64,000 bases of DNA. Source: Paenibacillus glycanilyticus. GTDB taxonomy: Bacteria > Bacillota > Bacilli > Paenibacillales > Paenibacillaceae. Under the pieces are notes generated by a model. That model had not been told where the DNA came from. It made no database searches and saw only the letters and a program-made list of their open reading frames with translations. Both the position numbers and the translations under genes were made by a program. Shown here piece by piece: positions 32,838 to 41,079 of this stretch; positions within the stretch are counted from its first letter, which is position 1; every line of letters starts with the position of its first letter. The stretch is taken from positions 372,001-436,000 of the forward strand of contig NZ_JAMBNP010000004.1 in the NCBI RefSeq assembly GCF_023715145.1, written 5' to 3'.

Positions 32838-34376
32838 CTATAGAATAACGCCGTCTTTAAAAATCGCAATTTCACGGAAGCCGTTACGCTCGTTATTGGT
32901 CTCCCTGTCGCCCGAAGCGAGCTCAACGATCTGCTCGAGCAGCTCCTCCTGCAGTTCGTCCATTCGCTTGCCTTCGATCAGCTGACCGGCATTGAAATCG
33001 ATCCAGTTCTTCTTGCGTTCTGCCAGCTGCGTATTCGTGGCTATCTTCACGGTTGGAACAGGTCCGCCAAACGGCGTACCGCGCCCTGTCGTGAACAGGA
33101 CGACATGCGCGCCCGCAGCCGATAAAGCCGTCACGGACACGAGATCATTACCCGGCGCCTGCACGAGGTTTAAGCCCGGCTTTCTTGAAGGCTCGCCATA
33201 TGGCAAAACGTCCGTTACGATCGCATGACCGCCCTTTTGCGTGCAGCCAAGCGACTTTTCCTCAAGCGTGGTAATGCCCCCGTCCTTGTTGCCCGGTGAC
33301 GGATTCTCGTAGATCTCCTGGCCATGGCGGATGAAGTATCCTTTGAAATCATTAACGAGATTCACGATTTCATGGAAGACTTGTTCATTAGCGGCACGGT
33401 CCATCAGAATCGTCTCGGCGCCGAACATTTCCGGCACTTCGGTGAGCAGCGCCGTGCCCCCTGCAGCCGTAATCGCATCCGCTATGCGTCCTACAAGCGG
33501 GTTAGCGGTAATGCCGGAGAAGCCGTCAGAACCCCCGCATTTCAATCCGATGCGCAGCTTCGCGAGCGGCAGCTCCCGGCGTTTGAACCTGCCTGCGTAT
33601 TCGACCAGCTCTTCAATCAGTTTCAGGCCTTCTTCCAGCTCGTCTTCAACCTCTTGGGACTTCAGGAATTTCACACGGTCCGGATTATAATCTCCAATCG
33701 CTTTCTTGAAGTCGTCAATCTGGTTATTCTCGCAGCCAAGGCCAATGACCAGCACCCCTGCCGCATTGCCGTGCCGAACAAGCGCGGAGAGCAGCTTCTG
33801 CGTCGCAGTCAGGTCATCCCCAAGCTGGGAGCAGCCATATGGATGCGGGAAATGGTACACGCCGTCAATGCCCTGCCCTTCGAATTGCCGTCCGGCGAGC
33901 TTCGCGAGAGTCTCGCAGGTCTTATTAATGCAGCCAACCGTATTAATAATCCAGATTTCATTGCGGATTCCCACCTCGCCGTCTTCACGCACGTAGCCTT
34001 TGAAAGTCTTTGGCGCCGTTGAGCTCGCGGCTGCTGCCGGCTCTGGAGCCGAATCCTGCTTGGGCTTAAATTCATATTCCAGCACTTCTCCCAATCCGGT
34101 ACGGAGATTATGCGTATGAACCCAGCGGCCGGAAGGAATGTCCTCTTTGGCAACCCCAATCGAGTAGCCAAACTTGTGAACATGCACACCTTCGGCTACA
34201 GGTTGGATAATGATTTTATGTCCGCGGGGAATCGCTTCGGTCACGGATACCGATTGCTCGCTTCCATCCGCTGCAGGCCATCTGACGATCTCGCCCGGCT
34301 CGATATCGCGCAGGGCGATCACCACATCATCCTTGGGATGAAGGAGCGTTGCGTTTGTTATCGTTGTATTTCTCAT
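32838..34376 (-). CDS. uxaA: Altronate dehydratase
   Basis: 512 residues. The N-terminal SAF domain (1-90, with DDVVIALRDIEPGE) is followed by the UxaA/GarD core (about 120-505: GYVREDGEVGIRNEIWII, NTVGCINKTCE, LKCGGSDGFSGITANPLVG). It dehydrates D-altronate to 2-keto-3-deoxygluconate in hexuronate catabolism. It is the last gene of the operon; its ATG overlaps the uxaB stop (ATGA), with GGAGG upstream. Confidence 0.94.
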   Translation of the reverse strand: MRNTTITNATLLHPKDDVVIALRDIEPGEIVRWPAADGSEQSVSVTEAIPRGHKIIIQPVAEGVHVHKFGYSIGVAKEDIPSGRWVHTHNLRTGLGEVLEYEFKPKQDSAPEPAAAASSTAPKTFKGYVREDGEVGIRNEIWIINTVGCINKTCETLAKLAGRQFEGQGIDGVYHFPHPYGCSQLGDDLTATQKLLSALVRHGNAAGVLVIGLGCENNQIDDFKKAIGDYNPDRVKFLKSQEVEDELEEGLKLIEELVEYAGRFKRRELPLAKLRIGLKCGGSDGFSGITANPLVGRIADAITAAGGTALLTEVPEMFGAETILMDRAANEQVFHEIVNLVNDFKGYFIRHGQEIYENPSPGNKDGGITTLEEKSLGCTQKGGHAIVTDVLPYGEPSRKPGLNLVQAPGNDLVSVTALSAAGAHVVLFTTGRGTPFGGPVPTVKIATNTQLAERKKNWIDFNAGQLIEGKRMDELQEELLEQIVELASGDRETNNERNGFREIAIFKDGVIL

Positions 34377-35881
34377 GCCTGTTCCTCCAAATGCGCAAAT
34401 TCATTCGCCAGCAAATCAAGCAGTCCTTTGATTTCGTTCAAATCGCTGCCCCACCACGCTGTGCGTCCAAGGATATCCGACAAAAGCTCTCTTACGCCGA
34501 TCTCACCGTTATCCGCTTTATTCCAAAGCGTGGCCAAGTCGGCTAGAGCAGCCGCGTCATCGCGGATAAGCAGCGAGCTGCCGTCTAGCCGGCTTCCGGC
34601 ATATGCGCCTTCTTCCGTTTGTTTAACGCGGTACAGCTTAAGCAAGGAAGCAAATGCTTTTACAATAAACGGCGGCAGGCCGCCCGTTTGCTCGGCGTAA
34701 GCTGATAATGTCGGCAGCAGCCTGACCTTGAATTTGGAGATGCTATTCATCGCGATGTCCGTTAATTTGTGCCGGACATAAGGATTCGCGAAGCGCTCCA
34801 GAACCTGCTTGGCATATCCCTTCATCTCGGCTTCCGGAAGAGGCACCGACGGAACAAGCTCATTGTAAACCACGCTTAGCAGGTGCTCTCCGTAAACCGG
34901 ATGCTCGACGACCTCTCTCACTTCGTTTAATCCGTTCAGCAGCCCGTAAGCGGCCATCCAGGTATGTGCGCCGTTAAGAATCCGAACCTTGCGAAGCTGA
35001 TAGGACGTAAGATCATCCGTCCATACCACATTTAATCCGGCCTTTACGAACGGAAGCCGCTCGTCTAGCTCTTCTTCGCCCTCAATCGCCCAAATATGAT
35101 AAGGCTCTGCCGCGTTAAGGAGACGGTCCTTCACTCCCCATTCCGCATATCGGTCTTGCGCCTCTTCCGCGGGGAATCCGGTAACAATCCGGTCAACCAG
35201 CGAGTTCAGGAACCGGTTATGCTCCCTTATCCAAACCAGGAACGCTTCCGGCAGCTTCCAATCCTCCGCATGCCGCATGACAATATCCCGAAGCTTATCC
35301 CCATTGCGCTCTACGAGCTCGCAAGGCAGAAGCAGAAGTCCTTTCTCCGGATCTCCCGCAAAATGCTCAAACCGACGGTACATCAGCAGCGTCAGCTTAC
35401 CCGGATAGGATACAATCGGTTGATCCGGCGCCCATTCGGAAGACTGATAGACGAGCCCGGCTTCCGTTGTGTTGGATACGACCAGCTCCAGGTCCGGATT
35501 GGCAGCCATGCCAAGAAACCGGTCCCATTCCCGATAGGGATCAATAAAGGAGGAGAAGACGGAAATCAGCTCGCGGTTATCCATGAGCTCGCCTTCATGC
35601 AAACCTCTGATCCACTGATAATAAAGTCCGTCCTGCTCCTTAAGCTCTTGAAGCTTCGGCGCGCCGGTTGGCCGCGGCTGGGATACGGCAATACTGCCCT
35701 TGAAGAGCCCCTGCTCGTTGCACCGGTGAATCATCCAATCCACAAATCCGCGAAGGAAATTGCCTTCTCCAATTTGAAGCACCTTAACGGGATAAGACTT
35801 CATCCTGTCATAGGACGATGCCTCTCCTTCCCCAAGACTGGCGTAATTCAGCTGCGGCAGGTCATTCATTAAACGACTCAT
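34373..35881 (-). CDS. uxaB: Tagaturonate reductase (altronate oxidoreductase)
   Basis: About 502 residues, mannitol dehydrogenase family. The N-terminal NAD-binding stretch is VKVLQIGEGNFLRGFVDW, and the C-terminal helical domain includes RILNGAHTWMAAYG and FANPYVRHKLTDIAMNS. It reduces D-tagaturonate to D-altronate. The frame is open to 36040, but the ATG at 35881 overlaps the uxaC stop by 4 bp and gives the family N-terminus. Operon order is Gfo/Idh - uxaC - uxaB - uxaA. Confidence 0.93.
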   Translation of the reverse strand: MSRLMNDLPQLNYASLGEGEASSYDRMKSYPVKVLQIGEGNFLRGFVDWMIHRCNEQGLFKGSIAVSQPRPTGAPKLQELKEQDGLYYQWIRGLHEGELMDNRELISVFSSFIDPYREWDRFLGMAANPDLELVVSNTTEAGLVYQSSEWAPDQPIVSYPGKLTLLMYRRFEHFAGDPEKGLLLLPCELVERNGDKLRDIVMRHAEDWKLPEAFLVWIREHNRFLNSLVDRIVTGFPAEEAQDRYAEWGVKDRLLNAAEPYHIWAIEGEEELDERLPFVKAGLNVVWTDDLTSYQLRKVRILNGAHTWMAAYGLLNGLNEVREVVEHPVYGEHLLSVVYNELVPSVPLPEAEMKGYAKQVLERFANPYVRHKLTDIAMNSISKFKVRLLPTLSAYAEQTGGLPPFIVKAFASLLKLYRVKQTEEGAYAGSRLDGSSLLIRDDAAALADLATLWNKADNGEIGVRELLSDILGRTAWWGSDLNEIKGLLDLLANEFAHLEEQA

Positions 35882-37329
35882 TGCGCAGCCACCGCCTTTA
35901 CTTGAATGCCGGCCGTTTCCGATCCAAAGCGGAAATATTGCTCGGCATTGCGATAGCAGATCCCTTCGACAATAGAACCAAGAAGCTCCATATCTGCGGG
36001 CACTTGACCGGATTCCACCCAGTCGCCAAGCAAATTGCACAGAATCCGGCGGAAATACTCATGCCGCGGATAAGACAGGAAGCTTCGCGAGTCGGTCAGC
36101 ATACCGACGAACCGGCTGATCAGCCCCATATTCGCAAGCGACTTCATCTGGGCGAGCATGCCGTCGATGGTATCGTTGAACCACCATGCGGAGCCCAGCT
36201 GGATCTTTCCTGGGATCGTTCCGTCCTGGAAGCTTCCGATAATCGTCGCAAGGACATCGTTATCCGAAGCGTTCAAGGAATACAGGATCGTACGCGGCAG
36301 ACCGCCGTTTTCCTCCATCCTGTCGAGCAGTCTGACAAGGGGACCGGCCAGCTGTCCGGCGTTGATGGAATCGTAACCCGTATCAGGACCAAGCCGTTTC
36401 ATCATCGCCGTATTGTTATTTCGGTGCGCATGAATATGGAGCTGCATCGCCCATCCATGCTCGGCATAGAGCCGGGACAAGTATACCAAGGTAAAAGTCT
36501 TGTACTGTGCTTCTTCCTCTTGGCTTACCGCTTCGCCGCGGAGCGCTTTCGCATAAATCGCTGCCGCTTGCTCGGCGGTTGCATCCGCGTACATAACGTT
36601 ATCTATCGCGTGATCGGACAACAGGCAGCCGGTTTGATGGAAGAACGCCACTCTATCCTTTAGGGCTCTCAGCAGAAGGCTGTAATCCGACACTTCATAC
36701 CCGCAAGCTACCTCCAGACGGTTAATCCACGGCAGGAAAGTCGAACGGTTAATCTCGAGCGCTTTGTCGGGGCGGAAGGAAGGCCGCACCTGGAAGCCGT
36801 GACGGTCCTCGTCCATCAGCTTACTATGATATTCAAGAGAATCCACGGGATCATCCGTTGTGCATATGACTCGAACATTCGATACGTGAACCAAATCCTG
36901 CGGGGTTACTCCCTTGCCTTCAAACACTTGATTTGCTTTCTCCCAGATGATCGGAGCATTCTTCTCGTTAATAATCTCTTCAATGCCGAACAAACGCTTC
37001 AGCTCCAGATGAGACCAATGATAGAGCGGATTGCCAATCGCCATCGGAACGGTCCGGGCATAAGCGAGGAACCGGTCATAGTCGCTGACCCCTTCGCCCC
37101 CCGTTACGTATTCCTCGGCAATTCCGTTAGCCCGCATTGCGCGCCATTTGTAGTGGTCCCCGTACAGCCAAACCTCCGTCAGATTGCGAAAGGGCTTGTT
37201 CTCGTAAATCGCCTTCGGATCCAGATGGCAATGATAATCGATAATCGGCATCGGCTTTGCGAACTGCTCGAATAACTGGACAGCGGTGTCGCTGTTCAAT
37301 AGAAATTGATCATTCATAAACGGCTTCAT
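35878..37329 (-). CDS. uxaC: Glucuronate/galacturonate isomerase
   Basis: About 483 residues, amidohydrolase-fold UxaC. It has PIIDYHCHLDPKAI near the N-terminus, CTTDDPVDSLEYH in the middle, and LHIHAHRNNN and LTDSRSFLSYPRHEYFRR late. It isomerises D-glucuronate to fructuronate and D-galacturonate to tagaturonate, and feeds UxaB and UxaA. The ATG at 37329 has AGGAG at 8 nt; the upstream GTG at 37338 is too close to that SD. There is no uxuA/uxuB in the window, so the operon favours the galacturonate branch. Confidence 0.93.
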   Translation of the reverse strand: MKPFMNDQFLLNSDTAVQLFEQFAKPMPIIDYHCHLDPKAIYENKPFRNLTEVWLYGDHYKWRAMRANGIAEEYVTGGEGVSDYDRFLAYARTVPMAIGNPLYHWSHLELKRLFGIEEIINEKNAPIIWEKANQVFEGKGVTPQDLVHVSNVRVICTTDDPVDSLEYHSKLMDEDRHGFQVRPSFRPDKALEINRSTFLPWINRLEVACGYEVSDYSLLLRALKDRVAFFHQTGCLLSDHAIDNVMYADATAEQAAAIYAKALRGEAVSQEEEAQYKTFTLVYLSRLYAEHGWAMQLHIHAHRNNNTAMMKRLGPDTGYDSINAGQLAGPLVRLLDRMEENGGLPRTILYSLNASDNDVLATIIGSFQDGTIPGKIQLGSAWWFNDTIDGMLAQMKSLANMGLISRFVGMLTDSRSFLSYPRHEYFRRILCNLLGDWVESGQVPADMELLGSIVEGICYRNAEQYFRFGSETAGIQVKAVAAQ

Positions 37330-37340
37330 CCGGCTCACTC

Positions 37341-38636
37341 CTATTCGTAAAATCGTACAAGGTCGTCTACTTTTACCGATTGGCCCGTACGGATCGATTT
37401 GTTAGCGGCAATGCCTGTCAGAATCGAACGGGCTCCGTCGATATGGTTAGCTGCCCGTTTGAAGCGGTCTTCTACCGGCACGCCAAAGATATCGTTCAGA
37501 AGAACCGGATCTCCGCCGCCGTGTCCGCCTTCGCCTTCTTCGAAGTCGGCTGTGTAAGCTTCGCCGAACATCGGGAATACGATGATGTTCACGCCTTGAA
37601 CGGCGCCTTCAAGTGCCTTATCGCCGCCGGAGTTGACATAGGACTGCTCAACAACCGTCATTTCGATCCGGCCTTTCGTACCGTTGAACGCAATCCGGTA
37701 ACCTTCCCAAGGCAGGTAAGCGTTAAGCGAATAAGTCAGCAACGCCTTGTTCTTGTAGCGCACCATAACGCTCATCGTATCCTCGATCGAGATTCCGTCG
37801 CCGAATACGCTTTGGTCTCGGCGGTAGCCGTCTTCTTTCTCCGCATCGTAATACATCGCCTTTAGATGCTCATTATTATCCAGCGGCAGCGCAAAAGGAT
37901 CATCCTTCGCGTTGGGATTGCCGGTAGCGCGTTCATAGAACTTCGTTACGCCGCGTTTCTCGGCATTTTCCCGGCCGTAGAAGAGCAGATCGCCCATCGC
38001 AAACACGGTATCGGGCTCAGAGCCGATCCAGAAGTTAACGAGGTCGAAGTGATGCGTCGATTTGTGCACAAGAAGTCCGCCGCTGTTGCGCTTGTCCCGA
38101 TGCCATCTGCGGAAGTAGTCCGCGCCGTGCTGGGTATTGAGCAGCCACTCGAAATGCACCGATGTCACGTCGCCAATGGTACCGCTTTCAATTAACTCGC
38201 GGGCTTTCGTATGATGCGGAGCATAGCGGTAGTTGAACGTTACACGCACCTGGCGTCCTGTCCGTTCTACGGCATCCAGAATCCCCTGGCATTTCTCCTC
38301 GTCCACCGTCATCGGCTTCTCCGTAATAACATCGCAGCCTAGCTCCAAAGCGCGGATAATATATTGATGATGCGTACGGTCAACTGTCGTCACAATAACG
38401 AATTGCGGCTTGATCTTTTCAATCATTTGCTCGAATTCATTGCTCTTATAGGTCTTGACTGCCGGATAATCATATTTCTCTTGCAGCAGCTTGTTGGCAT
38501 AATCCATGCGGGTCTGGTTAATATCGCAAAAAGCAAGCAGCTCCGATGTTTCGCGGTATCTCGTGGCAATTGCCCCGTAGAAGAATTCCGCGCGGCCTCC
38601 GGTTCCGACCTGCACATACGTTTTCTTGTTCGACAT
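37341..38636 (-). CDS. Gfo/Idh/MocA-family oxidoreductase
   Basis: About 431 residues. The N-terminal NAD(P)-binding fold has VQVGTGGRAEFFYGAIA and the EKP motif CDVITEKPMTVDE. The second domain includes HKSTHHFDLVNFWIG and a C-terminal DGARSILTGIAANKSIRTG. It probably oxidises or reduces a sugar or uronide feeding into the hexuronate route. It is the first gene of the uxaCBA operon, with the AraC regulator divergent. GAGGAG lies 10 nt before the ATG at 38636. The substrate is unproven. Confidence 0.87.
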   Translation of the reverse strand: MSNKKTYVQVGTGGRAEFFYGAIATRYRETSELLAFCDINQTRMDYANKLLQEKYDYPAVKTYKSNEFEQMIEKIKPQFVIVTTVDRTHHQYIIRALELGCDVITEKPMTVDEEKCQGILDAVERTGRQVRVTFNYRYAPHHTKARELIESGTIGDVTSVHFEWLLNTQHGADYFRRWHRDKRNSGGLLVHKSTHHFDLVNFWIGSEPDTVFAMGDLLFYGRENAEKRGVTKFYERATGNPNAKDDPFALPLDNNEHLKAMYYDAEKEDGYRRDQSVFGDGISIEDTMSVMVRYKNKALLTYSLNAYLPWEGYRIAFNGTKGRIEMTVVEQSYVNSGGDKALEGAVQGVNIIVFPMFGEAYTADFEEGEGGHGGGDPVLLNDIFGVPVEDRFKRAANHIDGARSILTGIAANKSIRTGQSVKVDDLVRFYE

Positions 38637-38772
38637 GAATGGACATCTCCTCATTGGCTTAAATGTGATTTCTTATATTCAAAATGTACAGCAATATCTG
38701 CTCAATAGCTCCGCAATATATGCTAGAATTAAATCTATACCGCATATTTTGTCATGTTAGGGGTCATTCATC

Positions 38773-39651
38773 ATGCAGTTAAGCAACGAATTGTTCTATG
38801 GAGACGCAGACGATTTATTTTTCTTGGAGTACAACAAGCGCAAGGGACATTTCACCATGTCGGTTGAGCATATCCACGGGCAATACGAACTCTACTATTT
38901 GTTTAGCGGAGAGCGGCAATATTTCATTAAAGACCGTACCTATCAGATAAAAGCCGGCGATTTGGTGCTGATACCGGGCAACGAGCTGCATAAAACATCC
39001 GATACGGGCGTTCCTAACCATGCACGGATCGTGCTTTATTACAATGAACGGTATTTCGAACGGTACCCAAAGGAAGAAGCTGAGCTGCTGCTGTCGCCAT
39101 TCCTTGGATCACGCCGGGTATTGCGTCTCGCTCATACCGAACGACTTCGGTTCGAGCAGCTCCTCTACGGTCTGCTGCAGGAAGTGCAGGAGCGTCCGCC
39201 GGGACATGAAATGCCGATTCGCCATGCAGCGGCGGAAGCTCTCTTGTTCGCTGCGCGCCATGCGATCCACATAAAGCCGGAGTCAATCGACGGTCCTGCT
39301 CCTCCCTCTCCGGCTGCCGCCAAAGCGATGGAGATCGCAAGCTATATCGCCGGGCATTTCAGGGAGCCGCTAACGCTCGAGAGCTTAAGCCGGCAGTTTC
39401 ATTTGAGCACCAGCTATCTTAGCCGTACATTCAAGAAGTTTACCGGCTTTGGCTTAACGGAATATATCGGCATCACCCGCGTGAAGGAAGCACAGCAGCA
39501 GCTTAAGGAAACGGATGAGCGCATTACCGAGATCGCCGCCGACGTCGGTTTCGAAAGCTTGTCCCAATTCGAGCGCGTATTCAAGACCCATGTCCGGCTC
39601 TCGCCCCGGGATTACCGCAACCAATACGGACAAAAGGGATCAAACAAATAG
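38773..39651 (+). CDS. AraC-family transcriptional regulator with cupin sensor
   Basis: 292 residues. The N-terminal cupin-like sensor (about 25-120: HIHGQYELYYLFSGERQY, IKAGDLVLIPGNELH) is followed by a C-terminal double helix-turn-helix (about 190-285: LTLESLSRQFHLSTSYLSRTFKKFTG, ITEIAADVGFESLSQFERVFK in outline). It is divergent from the Gfo/Idh-uxaCBA operon and is the likely uronate- or oligouronide-responsive activator. Confidence 0.92.
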   Translation: MQLSNELFYGDADDLFFLEYNKRKGHFTMSVEHIHGQYELYYLFSGERQYFIKDRTYQIKAGDLVLIPGNELHKTSDTGVPNHARIVLYYNERYFERYPKEEAELLLSPFLGSRRVLRLAHTERLRFEQLLYGLLQEVQERPPGHEMPIRHAAAEALLFAARHAIHIKPESIDGPAPPSPAAAKAMEIASYIAGHFREPLTLESLSRQFHLSTSYLSRTFKKFTGFGLTEYIGITRVKEAQQQLKETDERITEIAADVGFESLSQFERVFKTHVRLSPRDYRNQYGQKGSNK

Positions 39652-39708
39652 AGAAAAAATATCCTTCGTCTTTTGAACCCCGCTTAAGGTATAATAGGGG
39701 CTTACATC

Positions 39709-40998
39709 ATGTTTAATATTCAGGAGCCTGTAACGACCATGAGAACACTATCGCAATACCCGAAAGAAATTAAAGTTTTCCTAATCGCCAGCTTGATAAA
39801 CGCAATTGGGAGCGCCCTAATGTGGCCGCTCGTTACGATGTTTGTCTTCGAACAGCTTGGACGCAGCATGTCCGATGCCGGTCTGGTCATCCTCGTGCAG
39901 TCGATAGGCGGAATCGCGGGACAACTGCTCGGAGGTGCGCTTTATCACCGGGTTGGCGTAAAAAAGCTCATCATCGGCGCCTTGGCCTTAAATGCGATGG
40001 GGCTGCTGCTACTGCCGGCGCTCAGTCATGCCTGGACGGTATTTATCGTTATGATGGGCTTGATCGGGCTGTTTAACGCCTTATCGATGCCGGCTATCCA
40101 AGCTTTCATCGGCTTCCGGTTTGCCGATCAGCGAGGCGAGCTGTTCAACGTTGTGTACATCGCCAACAATATCGGAGTTGCGGTTGGCACTGCGCTCAGC
40201 GGCTTTCTGGCCGATGTCTCCTATTCGCTCAGCTTTGTATTAAACGGCGTTACATCCGGCGTGTTCGCCTTGTTCTTCCTCTTCTATCTGCAGCGGATCG
40301 GAACCGGCAGCGGAGAGCATGAACCGGCGCTTATGCTGAAGAAGAAATCTTCGAACGGGACAAGCCTCTGGCTGTTGATCACCGACGTTCGGCTCTATTT
40401 ATTCATGGCGCTTGGAGGCATGCTCATTAATCTGGGCAACAGTATCTGGAACACGGGCGTCTCTCCCTTTATTATTGAGCACGGAATGTCGAAGCAAATG
40501 TTTGGCTATCTCTGGACGCTTAACGGCATTCTGATCTTTGTTGCCCAGCCGGTCACCAATCTGATCAAACGGGTTGCGGCAAGCTCCATTAAAGCTCAAT
40601 TAACGGCTAGCGCCGTTCTGTATCTGTGCGGGTACGCCGTTATTCTCGCTATGCACAGCTTCCCGGGAATGGTGCTGGGCATGATTCTGACGACTCTTGG
40701 CGAGATGCTGATTGCTCCGGCCATCCCAGCCTTCCTGAGCGAGAATGGCGGCAAGCATGCCCCGTTCTATCTGGGTCTGACCGGCGGAATTGGTTCCGCC
40801 GGGCGGGTAATCGGTCCTTATATGATGGGCGGATTGTACGATGGCGGCGGTTTAACGCCCGTAGCATGGCTTGCCGTCATTACGGCGGCGATATCCGTTA
40901 TCTCGTTCATCATCCATGCGGCGGTTAATAGAGAAAACCAGGCGGCAGCCGGCTCCTCGCAGTCCAGACCGGTCAGTTCCGCGCAACAAAAGGCTTGA
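39709..40998 (+). CDS. MFS transporter
   Basis: Up to 429 residues with 12 membrane helices; FVFEQLGRSMSDAGLVI and GGALYHRVGVKKLIIGALAL fit drug/unknown-solute MFS proteins of Firmicutes. Two starts are possible: ATG 39709, or ATG 39739 with AGGAG about 12 nt upstream. A TATAAT at 39690-39695 would put the transcription start only a few bases before 39709, which favours 39739. The substrate is unknown. Confidence 0.83.
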   Translation: MFNIQEPVTTMRTLSQYPKEIKVFLIASLINAIGSALMWPLVTMFVFEQLGRSMSDAGLVILVQSIGGIAGQLLGGALYHRVGVKKLIIGALALNAMGLLLLPALSHAWTVFIVMMGLIGLFNALSMPAIQAFIGFRFADQRGELFNVVYIANNIGVAVGTALSGFLADVSYSLSFVLNGVTSGVFALFFLFYLQRIGTGSGEHEPALMLKKKSSNGTSLWLLITDVRLYLFMALGGMLINLGNSIWNTGVSPFIIEHGMSKQMFGYLWTLNGILIFVAQPVTNLIKRVAASSIKAQLTASAVLYLCGYAVILAMHSFPGMVLGMILTTLGEMLIAPAIPAFLSENGGKHAPFYLGLTGGIGSAGRVIGPYMMGGLYDGGGLTPVAWLAVITAAISVISFIIHAAVNRENQAAAGSSQSRPVSSAQQKA

Positions 40999-41022
40999 AC
41001 CTCATTGGTTCAAGCCTTTTTG
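40990..41022 (+). terminator. Terminator after the MFS gene
   Basis: AAAGGCTTGAACC-TCAT-GGTTCAAGCCTTTTT at the gene end. Confidence 0.85.
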
Positions 41023-41079
41023 CTTCCTTATGCCTTAATGGCAAAGAGAAGTTTTTAACCCGGGATAACGTACATATGT

